Under the pieces are notes generated by a model. It saw only the letters and a program-made list of their open reading frames with translations. It was not told the origin of the DNA and searched no databases. Made by a program: the position numbers and the translations under genes. Shown here in pieces: positions 52,697-61,760 of a stretch of 64,000 nt of DNA (position 1 is the stretch's first letter; each line of letters starts with the position of its first letter). Location of the stretch: assembly GCF_900156875.1 (NCBI RefSeq), contig NZ_LT707408.1:514946-578945 (forward strand), in the 5' to 3' direction. This DNA comes from Robertmurraya dakarensis. Its GTDB lineage: Bacteria; Bacillota; Bacilli; Bacillales; Cytobacillaceae.

Positions 52697-53815
52697 TTAT
52701 ATTTTAGACCTTCGCTGTTGAAAATTGATATCGGGATAGTAGCTATTTTTCACCAACACATTCGGTCCTAGGCAGCGGACAGAAGGACAATGACAATTTA
52801 AACTCTTGGCTAACGAAGTATTCATCCATTTGTTATACACATCAAGCAGGCTGTCTGTCTGGACGTTACCGAGAGCAGGAGTGTCTCCAAAATCTGTTAC
52901 GATTACATCTCCGGTAAATATATTTACATTTAGTCGTGACCTGCCGTCTGGATCATTTCTTAATGTGACATTTTTACTGTTATACAACTTTTTTAGAAGC
53001 TGTAAATCTTCCTCATTACTGCTGCATGGATAAAATGGAAGCGTGCCAAATAACATCCATGTATGTTCATCGCGAATTTCTAAAATCCGATGTATGGCAG
53101 AGCGGATTTCCTCAAGGCTTAAAACTTCTAGTGAGGAGGCGAAATCGGATGGGTACATAGGGTGCACCTCATGTCTGCCGCATTTCATTTCCTCTACAAT
53201 TTGGTGATGGATATGCTCGAGATGAGGTAATGTCCGCTTGTTTAACATCGTTTCAGCAGACACGAGAACACCAGACTCCGATAACGCTCGGCTATTTTCG
53301 ATCATCCTATCAAATAGAGCCTTTCGTTGTTCTATGGTAGGTTTTCGTTCCATCCTTGCAAATCCGCCTTCCACAAAATCATCTACTGTCCCCCAGTTAT
53401 GGGAAATATGCAAGACGTCTAAATAAGGTGCAATCTGATGATATCTTTCAAGATCCAGTGTTAGGTTTGAATTTATTTGTGTCCGGACACCTCTTGAATG
53501 AGCATACTGTAATAAGGGCAAAACATAATGTGTAAGCGATTTTTTTGAAAGCATCGGTTCCCCGCCTGTAATGCTAATTGATCTTAATGTCGGTACTTCA
53601 TCTAGCCTTTTGATAAGCAAGTCGATCGGAAGGGCGTCCGGATCTTTTGGCTGCAATGTGTATCCAACCGCACAATGCTCACAGCGCATATTGCAGATCG
53701 TTGTAGTCGTAAATTCAATATTTGTTAGAGATAACTTTCCATATTGATCCACATCCATGTATGCTTCCCACGGGTCATAAACTGGAGTGATTTTTTTAAA
53801 TGTTTCTGTTTTCAT
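52697..53815 (-). CDS. yfkAB: Radical SAM protein YfkAB
   Basis: A 372-residue radical SAM enzyme. The cluster-binding motif is CNMRCEHC near residue 41, and SITGGEP follows. The C-terminal half carries extra cysteines (PFYPCSSNEED and LNCHCPSVRCLGPN), the CxCxxxxC signature of the YfkAB family, probably an auxiliary Fe-S site. The substrate is unknown. AAAGGAGA precedes the ATG. Full-length fusion is present; in the reference B. subtilis genome it was once split as yfkA/yfkB. Confidence 0.92.
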   Translation of the reverse strand: MKTETFKKITPVYDPWEAYMDVDQYGKLSLTNIEFTTTTICNMRCEHCAVGYTLQPKDPDALPIDLLIKRLDEVPTLRSISITGGEPMLSKKSLTHYVLPLLQYAHSRGVRTQINSNLTLDLERYHQIAPYLDVLHISHNWGTVDDFVEGGFARMERKPTIEQRKALFDRMIENSRALSESGVLVSAETMLNKRTLPHLEHIHHQIVEEMKCGRHEVHPMYPSDFASSLEVLSLEEIRSAIHRILEIRDEHTWMLFGTLPFYPCSSNEEDLQLLKKLYNSKNVTLRNDPDGRSRLNVNIFTGDVIVTDFGDTPALGNVQTDSLLDVYNKWMNTSLAKSLNCHCPSVRCLGPNVLVKNSYYPDINFQQRRSKI

Positions 53816-53969
53816 GACGAAAATCTCCTTTAGCCGTTCGATATGATTTCTGTTGCTATTATCAAATTGTATGAAATTCTTGTCAAATCATTTCTATTTT
53901 GATAAGGATTATTGCGAAAGGGAGAACTTTTCTGTACGATGGAAACGGAATATGAAAGGAGAGAATTTC

Positions 53970-54155
53970 TTGGGATCACCAATTAAAGAAACTGGTACAC
54001 AGGTTGACTTCTTAAAAAAGAGATTAAATATGTTTTTGGATGTGTTAGAATCGATTGAACCAGAAACGACAGACCTTGAAGATATTGATCGTCTTCTTGA
54101 GATCGTAGATGAACTAGAAGCAAAGTGCCGAGAATTTAATAATCGCGATAAATAA
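53970..54155 (+). CDS. yfjT: SE1561 family small protein (YfjT)
   Basis: A 61-residue helical acidic protein (TQVDFLKKRLNMFLDVLESI, LEDIDRLLEIVDELEAKC) fitting the SE1561/YfjT family. I chose the TTG at 53970 because AAAGGAG is eight bases upstream; an ATG at 53952 overlaps that site. In B. subtilis yfjT neighbours pdaA (yfjS), as here with fumarase inserted between. Function is unknown. Confidence 0.82.
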   Translation: MGSPIKETGTQVDFLKKRLNMFLDVLESIEPETTDLEDIDRLLEIVDELEAKCREFNNRDK

Positions 54156-54182
54156 GAGTCCTAGCAGGGCTCTTATTTTTAT
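54151..54182 (+). terminator. Terminator after yfjT
   Basis: AATAAGAGTCC and GGGCTCTTATT form a stem around TAGCA, followed by TTT; it overlaps the stop codon. Confidence 0.82.
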
Positions 54183-54315
54183 GGTTTTTTCTAAAAATTC
54201 TACTTTGGCTTTTAATCAATTCGTGATAGGAGTATAATGAAATTGTTGTAAAATTCGTAATGACTGAAAATAGATAGAAAACATATGGGGTCAAAGGGAA
54301 AGGGGAGTACAATCA

Positions 54316-55863
54316 ATGAACATTGAAAAATTTCAAGAAAGTATGTACAAGCTGATTGTAGAAACTTCTACAAACTTACCAAAAGACGTACGCCGGGCAG
54401 TTAAATCTGCGAAGGAAAAAGAAAGCGCTGGCACACGTGCGGCAATGAGTTTAGCTACGATTACAAATAATATTTCAATGGCGGATGAAAATGTATCGCC
54501 AATTTGTCAGGATACAGGATTGCCAACATTTAAAATCAAAACACCTGTTGGAGCTAATCAAATCGAAATGAAAAAAGCAATTCAAACTGCAATTGAGGCA
54601 GCTACGAAAGATGGAAAGCTTCGCCCGAACTCTGTTGATTCCTTAACAGGTGATAACAGCGGGAATAATCTTGGCGGAAACCTGCCAGTTGTAAAGTTTG
54701 AACAATGGGAAAATGACTATATTGATGTCCGTCTTATTTTAAAAGGAGGCGGTTGTGAAAATAAAAACATTCAATACAGTCTTCCTTGTGAATTAGAAGG
54801 ATTAGGCCGTGCAGGTCGTGACTTAGATGGAATTCGCAAATGTATCATGCACTCTGTGTACCAAGCACAAGGACAAGGCTGCAGTGCAGGATTTATCGGT
54901 GTTGGAATTGGTGGAGATCGTTCTTCTGGATATGATCTTGCAAAAGAACAGCTTTTCCGTTCTAATGATGATGTTAATCCAAATGAAGACCTTCGCAAGC
55001 TTGAAGAATACGTTATGGAGCATGCCAACGAACTTGGAATTGGAACAATGGGATTTGGTGGAGAAACGACTTTACTAGGCTGTAAAGTCGGCGTTATGAA
55101 CCGCATTCCAGCCAGCTTCTTTGTATCAGTTGCTTATAATTGCTGGGCATTCCGTCGTCTTGGAGTAAAAGTTAATCCTGAAACAGGGGATATTAACGAA
55201 TGGCTTTACCAAGAAGGAGACAAAATTGACTTCGCTTCAGAAGCTGAGAAAGAAACTGCAGCGACAGCAACTGAAGAAGAACAAAAGGTCATCACGTTAA
55301 AGGCTCCAATTTCTGAAGAACAAATCCGTGAATTAAAAGTAGGAGATGTCGTCCGCATTGATGGCAGAATGTATACAGGCCGTGATGCGATTCACAAGTA
55401 TCTTTCTGATCATGATGCACCGGTTGATTTAAATGGACAAGTTATTTATCATTGCGGCCCTGTTATGCTTAAGGATGAAGAAGGAAAGTGGCATGTGAAG
55501 GCTGCTGGTCCGACGACAAGTATTCGTGAGGAGCCTTACCAAGGTGACATCATGAAGAAGTTCGGCATTCGCGCTGTGATTGGAAAAGGCGGAATGGGTC
55601 CTAAAACCCTCGCTGCACTTGAAGAACATGGCGGCGTTTATTTAAATGCAATCGGCGGTGCAGCTCAATATTATGCTGATTGTATTAAGTCAGTAGACGG
55701 TGTTGACTTAACAGAGTTTGGAATTCCGGAAGCGATGTGGCACTTGAATGTAGAAGGCTTTACAGCTGTTGTTACAATGGATTCACATGGAAACAGCTTG
55801 CATAAAGATGTTGATAAATCATCTTTAGAGAAGCTTGCTCAGTTTAAAGAACGTGTATTTTAA
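54316..55863 (+). CDS. fumA: Class I fumarate hydratase (Fe-S)
   Basis: A 515-residue oxygen-sensitive class I fumarase interconverting fumarate and malate in the citric acid cycle. The N-terminal alpha domain holds the [4Fe-4S] cysteines: Cys64 in PICQDTGLP, one in the KGGGCENKN region, and one in TTLLGCKVG. The C-terminal beta domain (GDVVRIDGRMYTGRDAIHKY, GGMGPKTLAALEEHGGVYL) is fused as in FumA/FumB. B. subtilis uses class II FumC, so this is a difference from that model. AGGGGAGTACAATCA precedes the ATG, and the gene is monocistronic. Confidence 0.93.
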   Translation: MNIEKFQESMYKLIVETSTNLPKDVRRAVKSAKEKESAGTRAAMSLATITNNISMADENVSPICQDTGLPTFKIKTPVGANQIEMKKAIQTAIEAATKDGKLRPNSVDSLTGDNSGNNLGGNLPVVKFEQWENDYIDVRLILKGGGCENKNIQYSLPCELEGLGRAGRDLDGIRKCIMHSVYQAQGQGCSAGFIGVGIGGDRSSGYDLAKEQLFRSNDDVNPNEDLRKLEEYVMEHANELGIGTMGFGGETTLLGCKVGVMNRIPASFFVSVAYNCWAFRRLGVKVNPETGDINEWLYQEGDKIDFASEAEKETAATATEEEQKVITLKAPISEEQIRELKVGDVVRIDGRMYTGRDAIHKYLSDHDAPVDLNGQVIYHCGPVMLKDEEGKWHVKAAGPTTSIREEPYQGDIMKKFGIRAVIGKGGMGPKTLAALEEHGGVYLNAIGGAAQYYADCIKSVDGVDLTEFGIPEAMWHLNVEGFTAVVTMDSHGNSLHKDVDKSSLEKLAQFKERVF

Positions 55864-55878
55864 TAAATAAAGGAAGGT

Positions 55879-55906
55879 GCTGATTCTAGAGAATCAGCCC
55901 TTTTTT
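55879..55906 (+). terminator. Terminator after the fumarase gene
   Basis: GCTGATTCT and AGAATCAGC form a stem around AG, followed by CCTTTTTTT. Confidence 0.88.
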
Positions 55907-55992
55907 TATGAGAATTTACCTAAAACTGTAATTCATCATTTCCCGCCTGGGACAAAAACTATATACAAATATATAGAAGGATGTGCGAAGTG

Positions 55993-56796
55993 ATGATACG
56001 AACGAGAAAGATTTTGATGTTCTTTATTTTAATCATGTTAGCGATAGTATATCCTGTCACAGCTTTGGCTGTGAGTAACTCGCCTATACATTGGGGTTTT
56101 AAAAAAGGGGCGAACGAGCAGCCTGCAGAAGCAGGGAAAGAATTAGACGAGTTATTAGAGAAATATGATGCCTTTTATAAGGGGGATCCTAATAAAAAAG
56201 ATATCTACCTTACTTTTGATAATGGTTATGAGAACGGGCATACCGCTAAATTTTTAGATATATTGAAAAAAGAAAAGGTCCCGGGTGCGTTTTTTATAAC
56301 AGGTCATTATCTAGAAAGTCAGCCGGAATTGGTGAAAAGAATGGCGGAAGAGGGACATATTATCGGGAATCATTCATATTACCATCCTGACTTAACGCAG
56401 GTAGATGACGAAAGACTTAAAAGAGAATTAGAAAAGGTACGGGCTAAGACTGAAGAGCTTACTGGGGAGAAGCATATGGTTTATCTTCGTCCTCCTCGTG
56501 GGATATTTAGTGAAAGAACGTTAAAATTAGCAAAAAAAGAAGGGTATACGCATGTGATGTGGTCTTTGGCATTTGTTGATTGGGAAATCAATAACCAAAA
56601 GGGATGGCAATACGCATATGATAATATCATGAAACAAATTCACCCTGGGGCAGTTCTTCTCCTTCATACTGTTTCAAAAGATAATGCAGATGCATTGGAA
56701 CAAGCAATAAAGGATTTGAAAAAGAAAGGTTATACGTTTAAAAGCCTGGATGACTTAACCAAAAGCAAAGCCGTTGAGGATCCTAGTTTATTTTAA
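55993..56796 (+). CDS. pdaA: N-acetylmuramic acid deacetylase PdaA
   Basis: A 267-residue secreted NodB-type polysaccharide deacetylase. The signal peptide ends near ALA. Motif 1 YLTFDNGYENG has the Asn-Gly-Tyr-Glu variant characteristic of PdaA-type enzymes, motif 2 is HSYYHPDL (metal-binding His pair), motif 3 RPPRGIF, and the late histidine is in LLLHTVSKD. PdaA makes muramic delta-lactam in spore cortex, required for germination. AGAAGG supports a start at the ATG at 55993 (or GTG 55990). It lies in yfj-type order. Confidence 0.92.
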   Translation: MIRTRKILMFFILIMLAIVYPVTALAVSNSPIHWGFKKGANEQPAEAGKELDELLEKYDAFYKGDPNKKDIYLTFDNGYENGHTAKFLDILKKEKVPGAFFITGHYLESQPELVKRMAEEGHIIGNHSYYHPDLTQVDDERLKRELEKVRAKTEELTGEKHMVYLRPPRGIFSERTLKLAKKEGYTHVMWSLAFVDWEINNQKGWQYAYDNIMKQIHPGAVLLLHTVSKDNADALEQAIKDLKKKGYTFKSLDDLTKSKAVEDPSLF

Positions 56797-56929
56797 AGAG
56801 TGCTCACTTCGTTGGTTCGGAGTGGGCATTTTTGTTAGATTAGGCCTTTTGGTTTTAGTGAGCAAGGAGCTTGCGGATTTTTTAAGGAGTGCTATAATAC
56901 GAACAAATTGGTTGAAAAGGATGAATGTT

Positions 56930-57781
56930 TTGCAGACCGTTAATGTGAAGGGACCATATAATTTTGATGGAATATTGGATCGGCTTTCTATTGATCCGCT
57001 TAATGAGGTAAACCTTGCAGAACGAACGGTGAGGGTTCCTCTCATCATTGAAGGTGAACCTAATGTAGCAATTGTTAAAGGAATAGGGACGACAGAAAAT
57101 CCAAAGTTTATCATCGAAGGTTCAATCGATGATCAAACGATAAAAAGATTAGCTCATATTCTTCAGTGGGACGTACCATTAACTGACATTCATCAGCATT
57201 TTCTCACTACGGACTTGAAAGAAATTTTTGAGCAGCATATGGGAACTCCTTTGGTCCTTGATTTCGATCCGTATCGGACTCTTATAAAATGTATCATTCA
57301 TCAGCAGTTGAATATGTCCTTTGCTCATACCCTGACAGAAAGATTCGTCAAGCAGTTCGGATTTGAGAAAGAGGGGGTATTCTTTTATCCACCGCCAGAA
57401 ACAGCAGCAAATATCACAGAGGAAGAACTGCGGGAAATGCAGTTTAGCGGGCGAAAAGCACAGTATATCATTGGAATTGCCAAGGTCATAGCTGAGGGCC
57501 AGTTAGATTTGGATGCCTTGGCTGAAAAAAGTGATGATGAGGTTATGTCTTCTTTAATAAAATTGCGCGGTGTAGGGCCTTGGACGGTACAGAATTTCTT
57601 AATGTTCGGGCTGGGACGAAAAAATCTCTTCCCAATGGCTGATATTGGCATACAAAATGCGATTAAGAAGCTATATAACCTCGAAAGAAAGCCGACAATA
57701 GAAGAAATGGAACAATACAAAAAAGCTTGGGAACCGTACTTGAGTTATGCTTCTCTTTATTTATGGAGAAGTATAGAGTGA
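56930..57781 (+). CDS. yfjP: DNA-3-methyladenine glycosylase (AlkA/YfjP type)
   Basis: A 283-residue HhH-GPD DNA glycosylase. The helix-hairpin-helix LIKLRGVGPWTVQNFLMFGL is followed by the catalytic aspartate in FPMADIGIQNA. It excises alkylated bases in base-excision repair. An AAAAGGATG site favours the TTG at 56930; an ATG at 56921 lies directly against the AAAAGG and is less likely. The preceding 150 bases are open in frame but not conserved in character. It leads the yfjP-rlmCD pair. Confidence 0.88.
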   Translation: MQTVNVKGPYNFDGILDRLSIDPLNEVNLAERTVRVPLIIEGEPNVAIVKGIGTTENPKFIIEGSIDDQTIKRLAHILQWDVPLTDIHQHFLTTDLKEIFEQHMGTPLVLDFDPYRTLIKCIIHQQLNMSFAHTLTERFVKQFGFEKEGVFFYPPPETAANITEEELREMQFSGRKAQYIIGIAKVIAEGQLDLDALAEKSDDEVMSSLIKLRGVGPWTVQNFLMFGLGRKNLFPMADIGIQNAIKKLYNLERKPTIEEMEQYKKAWEPYLSYASLYLWRSIE

Positions 57782-57818
57782 CGGAAATGGATAGGCAAAA
57801 GATGGAGTGAATTTTCCT

Positions 57819-59207
57819 ATGAAACAGGAACAAACAGTCAAAATTAAAGATAAACAAACCTTCCCCCTAACGATTAAAAGGCTGGGAATCAATGGTGAGG
57901 GTGTAGGGTACTTCAAAAAGCAGGTAGTGTTTGTACCTGGTGCTCTACCAGGGGAAGAAGTAGTCGTTGAAGCATCAAAAGTACATCCGAAATTTGCAGA
58001 GGCCCGAATTAAAAAGATCAGGAAAAAGTCTCCTTATCGTGTACAGCCGCCTTGCCCCGTGTATGAAGAGTGCGGCGGCTGCCAGCTGCAGCATTTGCGT
58101 TATGATCAGCAGCTAAAGGAAAAAAGGGATATAATTATTCAATCTCTAGAACGACACACAAAGCTTGCTGTCGATGAAATCGATATTAAAGATACGATAG
58201 GAATGGAAGATCCATGGAGCTATCGGAACAAAAGCCAATTTCAATTAGGTCAGCAGGATGGAAAAGTGTTAGCTGGATTATATGGACTAAATTCGCATAA
58301 ATTGATTAATATTCAACAATGTGCGGTCCAGCATCCATTAACAACGAAGGCAACTGTTACGGTGAAACGAATTCTGCAGGATCTTAATATTCCGATTTAT
58401 AACGAAAAAACAAGGAAGGGGCTAGTTAGGACGATTGTGGCAAGAGCTGGTGTCGAGTCGGGCGAATTACAAATTGTCTTAATTACTTCGAAAAAAGAAT
58501 TGCCTAAGAAAGACATGATTGTCCAAGAAATTAAGAAGACTCTTCCGGAGGTTAAATCCATTGTTCAAAATGTAAATGGTCAAAAGACCTCGGTTATCTT
58601 CGGTGATCAGACTGTTACATTAGAGGGAAATGACTTTATCCAGGAAACGCTGGGCGACCTCCAATTTGAGCTGTCTGCAAGAACGTTTTTCCAGCTTAAT
58701 CCTGAGCAGACGGTAAAACTTTATAATGAAGTGAAGGAAGCTGCACAATTAACTGGAAAAGAAAAGGTTGTGGATGCCTACTGCGGCGTTGGAACGATCG
58801 GTTTATGGGTGGCCGATAAAGCGGGTGAAATTCGCGGGATGGATGTCATTCCTGAATCAATTGAAGATGCTAAGAAAAATGCAGCACGCCATGGAATCAA
58901 GCATGCAAAATATGTAACGGGCAAAGCGGAAGAAGTGCTGCCAAAATGGGCGAAAGAGGGCTGGAATCCTGACGTCATTATCGTTGACCCGCCGCGTACA
59001 GGTCTTGATCAGCAGCTATTAAAAACCATATTAAAAGTGAAACCAAAAAGACTTGTCTATGTTTCATGCAATCCTTCCACACTGGCAAAAGACATTGCTG
59101 TCTTGTCCTCTAAGTATAAAGTGGAATATATGCAGCCGGTAGATATGTTCCCGCAGACTTCTCACGTTGAATGTGTCTCGCAGCTCATTTTAAAAGAAGG
59201 CAACTAA
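57819..59207 (+). CDS. rlmCD: 23S rRNA (uracil-C5)-methyltransferase RlmCD
   Basis: A 462-residue RumA-type methyltransferase. The N-terminal TRAM domain ([11 protein letters not shown]) is followed by the [4Fe-4S] cysteines [11 protein letters not shown]. The SAM site is [14 protein letters not shown], and the catalytic cysteine lies in [12 protein letters not shown]. In B. subtilis the single enzyme RlmCD (YfjO) makes both m5U747 and m5U1939. The ATG at 57819 follows GATGGAG by 11 bases. It is downstream of yfjP with a short gap. Confidence 0.93.
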   Translation: MKQEQTVKIKDKQTFPLTIKRLGINGEGVGYFKKQVVFVPGALPGEEVVVEASKVHPKFAEARIKKIRKKSPYRVQPPCPVYEECGGCQLQHLRYDQQLKEKRDIIIQSLERHTKLAVDEIDIKDTIGMEDPWSYRNKSQFQLGQQDGKVLAGLYGLNSHKLINIQQCAVQHPLTTKATVTVKRILQDLNIPIYNEKTRKGLVRTIVARAGVESGELQIVLITSKKELPKKDMIVQEIKKTLPEVKSIVQNVNGQKTSVIFGDQTVTLEGNDFIQETLGDLQFELSARTFFQLNPEQTVKLYNEVKEAAQLTGKEKVVDAYCGVGTIGLWVADKAGEIRGMDVIPESIEDAKKNAARHGIKHAKYVTGKAEEVLPKWAKEGWNPDVIIVDPPRTGLDQQLLKTILKVKPKRLVYVSCNPSTLAKDIAVLSSKYKVEYMQPVDMFPQTSHVECVSQLILKEGN

Positions 59208-59227
59208 CCTCTGGGTGTTGCCTTTTT
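59197..59227 (+). terminator. Terminator overlapping the rlmCD end
   Basis: AAGGCAAC and GTTGCCTT form a stem around the stop-codon region, followed by TTT. Confidence 0.75.
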
Positions 59228-59345
59228 AAGTTTCCTGCAACAAGTCGCCAAAGCTGTATTGAGTAAAACCACATCCATTCGCCTGCCTCCTGGAAACTGG
59301 AGCGTTATCACTCAGGGGCTAAGGCACCATTTTTTCGCTATTGTT
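59204..59345 (-). other. Structured element with a possible 24-residue micro-ORF
   Basis: Seen on the minus strand, GGAGG lies seven bases before an ATG at 59278 that opens a 24-residue reading (MDVVLLNTALATCCRKLKKA...). On the plus strand AGTTTCC (59229-59235) can pair with GGAAACT (59292-59298), CTCC with GGAG follows, and a T run ends the element near 59336. It could be a small dispersed repeat or a structured RNA. Its identity is not recognised. Confidence 0.3.
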
Positions 59346-59419
59346 ACAGTAGGAATTGACAGTTAAGTTACTTTCCCCGTAAAGTTGCTTATGATGCAAA
59401 TTAAAACGGAGGAGAACAG

Positions 59420-60688
59420 ATGCAATTCATTAATAATTTACTTTTAGATATGGAATTAGATCCTAGATTAGTAGAATTTCTTTCAAATATAATTAAGGTT
59501 CTGTTAATAGGGCTAATCTGTATCGCAGCAAATTTAATTACTAAAAGAATAGTGATCAGGCTGATCACTCGTATCGTTACAAACTCCAAAGTCAAGTGGG
59601 GTAAAATTATTCTAGACAGACAAGTTTTTCGAAAGCTATCCCATATCGTTCCGGCGGTTATTATTTATTCGTTTGCTACAACCTTTCCAAGCTTTGAAAC
59701 TAGCATTGAGAAATTGGCCGTTATCTATATCATTATTGTAAGTTTAATCTTTATTCAAAGTTTATTAAATGCACTTAATGATATTTATCAAACCTTTGAA
59801 ATTTCCAAGGTTAAGCCTATTAAAGGATATATTCAAGTAGTGAACATTATTATTTTTACTTTCGGGTTCATCATAGGGATCTCGAATATAATCGGTAAGA
59901 GCCCTATTATTCTATTAAGTGGACTTGGTGCACTTTCAGCAGTATTGATGTTAGTATTTAAAGATTCCCTATTAGGACTAGTGGCAGGAATTCAGTTAAC
60001 GGCCAATGATATGGTCCGTGTCGGCGACTGGATTGAAATGCCGAAATATGGAGCTGATGGTGATGTTATTGATATAACCTTAAATACCGTAAAGGTCCAA
60101 AATTTTGACAAAACGATTACGATGCTACCAAGTTATGCCCTTATTTCGGATTCCTTTATAAACTGGAGAGGAATGCAGAGTTCAGGCGGCCGTCGAATTA
60201 AGCGCCCTTTGTATATCGATACCAGCAGCATTACGTTTTGCAGCGAGGAAATGATTGAAAAATTTATGCAAGTTCATTACCTTTCAGACTACATTATTCA
60301 TAAGGAAAGGGAAATTGCCGAATACAATGCCAAAAATGAAATAGATAGGAACAACCCTGTGAATGGCAGGGCGCTAACCAATATCGGTGTGTTTAGGGCG
60401 TATATCAGTAATTATCTGAAGAATCACCATGGAATCAATCAGAATATGACCTTAATGGTTAGACAGTTGGGACATAGCGAACACGGGCTGCCTCTGGAAA
60501 TTTATGCATTTACAAATTCCGTACTGTGGGGAGACTATGAATCTGTGCAATCTGATATCTTTGACCATCTATTTGCAGTTGCACCAGAATTTGGACTTAG
60601 AGTATTCCAAAATCCATCTGGGGCTGATTTAAGGATCATGGCAGAAGAATCAGGAAACAAAGCATTAATTGGCGAGAGAAGCTATTGA
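59420..60688 (+). CDS. MscS family mechanosensitive channel (YbdG type)
   Basis: A 422-residue MscS-family channel of the YbdG/MSC-miniconductance type. Several N-terminal helices lead to the pore helix region (SGLGALSAVLMLVFKDSLLG) and the beta domain (VAGIQLTANDMVRVGDWIEM, DGDVIDITLNTVKVQNFD). The C-terminal cytoplasmic domain has the YbdG-type insertion (YISNYLKNHHGINQNMTLM). It protects against hypo-osmotic shock. CGGAGGAGAACAG precedes the ATG. It is a single gene. Confidence 0.9.
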   Translation: MQFINNLLLDMELDPRLVEFLSNIIKVLLIGLICIAANLITKRIVIRLITRIVTNSKVKWGKIILDRQVFRKLSHIVPAVIIYSFATTFPSFETSIEKLAVIYIIIVSLIFIQSLLNALNDIYQTFEISKVKPIKGYIQVVNIIIFTFGFIIGISNIIGKSPIILLSGLGALSAVLMLVFKDSLLGLVAGIQLTANDMVRVGDWIEMPKYGADGDVIDITLNTVKVQNFDKTITMLPSYALISDSFINWRGMQSSGGRRIKRPLYIDTSSITFCSEEMIEKFMQVHYLSDYIIHKEREIAEYNAKNEIDRNNPVNGRALTNIGVFRAYISNYLKNHHGINQNMTLMVRQLGHSEHGLPLEIYAFTNSVLWGDYESVQSDIFDHLFAVAPEFGLRVFQNPSGADLRIMAEESGNKALIGERSY

Positions 60689-60706
60689 AATAATCAGTTC
60701 CCAATA

Positions 60707-60742
60707 GAAAACCGACTGTTTTAATCATACAGTCGGTTTTCC
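60707..60742. terminator. Bidirectional terminator
   Basis: AAAACCGACTGT and ACAGTCGGTTTT form a perfect 12-base-pair stem, T-rich both ways, between the channel gene and the convergent deacetylase. Confidence 0.88.
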
Positions 60743-60779
60743 TATTATAGTGGTTCTATTATGAAGCAGCACATTAACA

Positions 60780-61544
60780 CTATTTGAAGATCTCCCTTTT
60801 ATGAGGGTGTTCGATTGACCAGAGTTCTGAAATGGTAACAAAACGATATCCTTTCTCCTTCAAATGAGGTATAAGTTCATTTAAGGCATTTACCGTACCG
60901 GTTAAGTCTTGTGTCCAATGGCCGGCACTATGCATAAGGATAATGGCTCCAGGGTGAACCGCAGTCAATACTTTTTGCATTATTTCATTAGCAGTTAGGC
61001 TTTTCCAATCCTCAGAATCTACAGACCATCCTATACCACGATATCCCATTACTCCCAATTGCCTAACCTGTTCTTCTGTTAAAGCCCCATAAGGAGCACG
61101 GAATAAATTAGATTTAAATCCTATTATTGAAGAAATTTCTTGGTCGTTCCTTTCAATTTCCCATATCATTTTTTGTACATCAGTATCACTTAAATTAGGA
61201 TGCCAATAAGTATGATTACCTACTGCGTGGCCTTCACTAACAATTCTTTTCGTGATATCAGGATAGGTATGAACTCTTGTCCCTAATAAAAAAAAGGTAG
61301 CTTTAACATCGTATTTATTTAAAATATCTAAAATTAGGGGCGTAAATCTAGTGTCCGGACCATCGTCGAAAGAGAGAGCGATCACTTTTTCATTTGTATG
61401 TGCTTTATACATCATGATGTTTGAATATTTTACTTGAAGCGGGTATGCTGCTGAAGCCTGAGCTGAAAGATTAGCGGAATAAACTAGTCCAAAAAATAGG
61501 ATAAAAAAAACATGCACAATAAGAAAAAAACGTTTGTAAACCAT
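60780..61544 (-). CDS. Secreted polysaccharide deacetylase (NodB domain)
   Basis: A 254-residue exported NodB-type deacetylase. The signal peptide ends near SAQASA (residue 28). Motif 1 is LSFDDGPDT, motif 2 HTYWHPNL, motif 3 RAPYGAL, motif 4 SVDSEDW and motif 5 LMHSAG, so the full catalytic set is present, unlike the PdaA variant at 55993. Peptidoglycan N-acetylglucosamine deacetylase activity is likely, substrate unproven. AAGAAGGGAATGAC precedes the ATG at 61544. Confidence 0.88.
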   Translation of the reverse strand: MVYKRFFLIVHVFFILFFGLVYSANLSAQASAAYPLQVKYSNIMMYKAHTNEKVIALSFDDGPDTRFTPLILDILNKYDVKATFFLLGTRVHTYPDITKRIVSEGHAVGNHTYWHPNLSDTDVQKMIWEIERNDQEISSIIGFKSNLFRAPYGALTEEQVRQLGVMGYRGIGWSVDSEDWKSLTANEIMQKVLTAVHPGAIILMHSAGHWTQDLTGTVNALNELIPHLKEKGYRFVTISELWSIEHPHKREIFK

Positions 61545-61760
61545 GTCATTCCCTTCTTTCATCATACTTACCTTAGTATTATGTTAAATGGAGTGCTTAT
61601 ACCCAACTATCGCTTTTTTATTTGGCTTTCTTTCCCTTGTTTGAATATCACAGCATCTAACTTGGCCCTTCTTTTTAAATAATAAAATATTTAGAATTTA
61701 GTAATTAGATTAACTTCAATATGATAATATAGAACTAAAGACCTAGAGGAGAGGTGCGGG

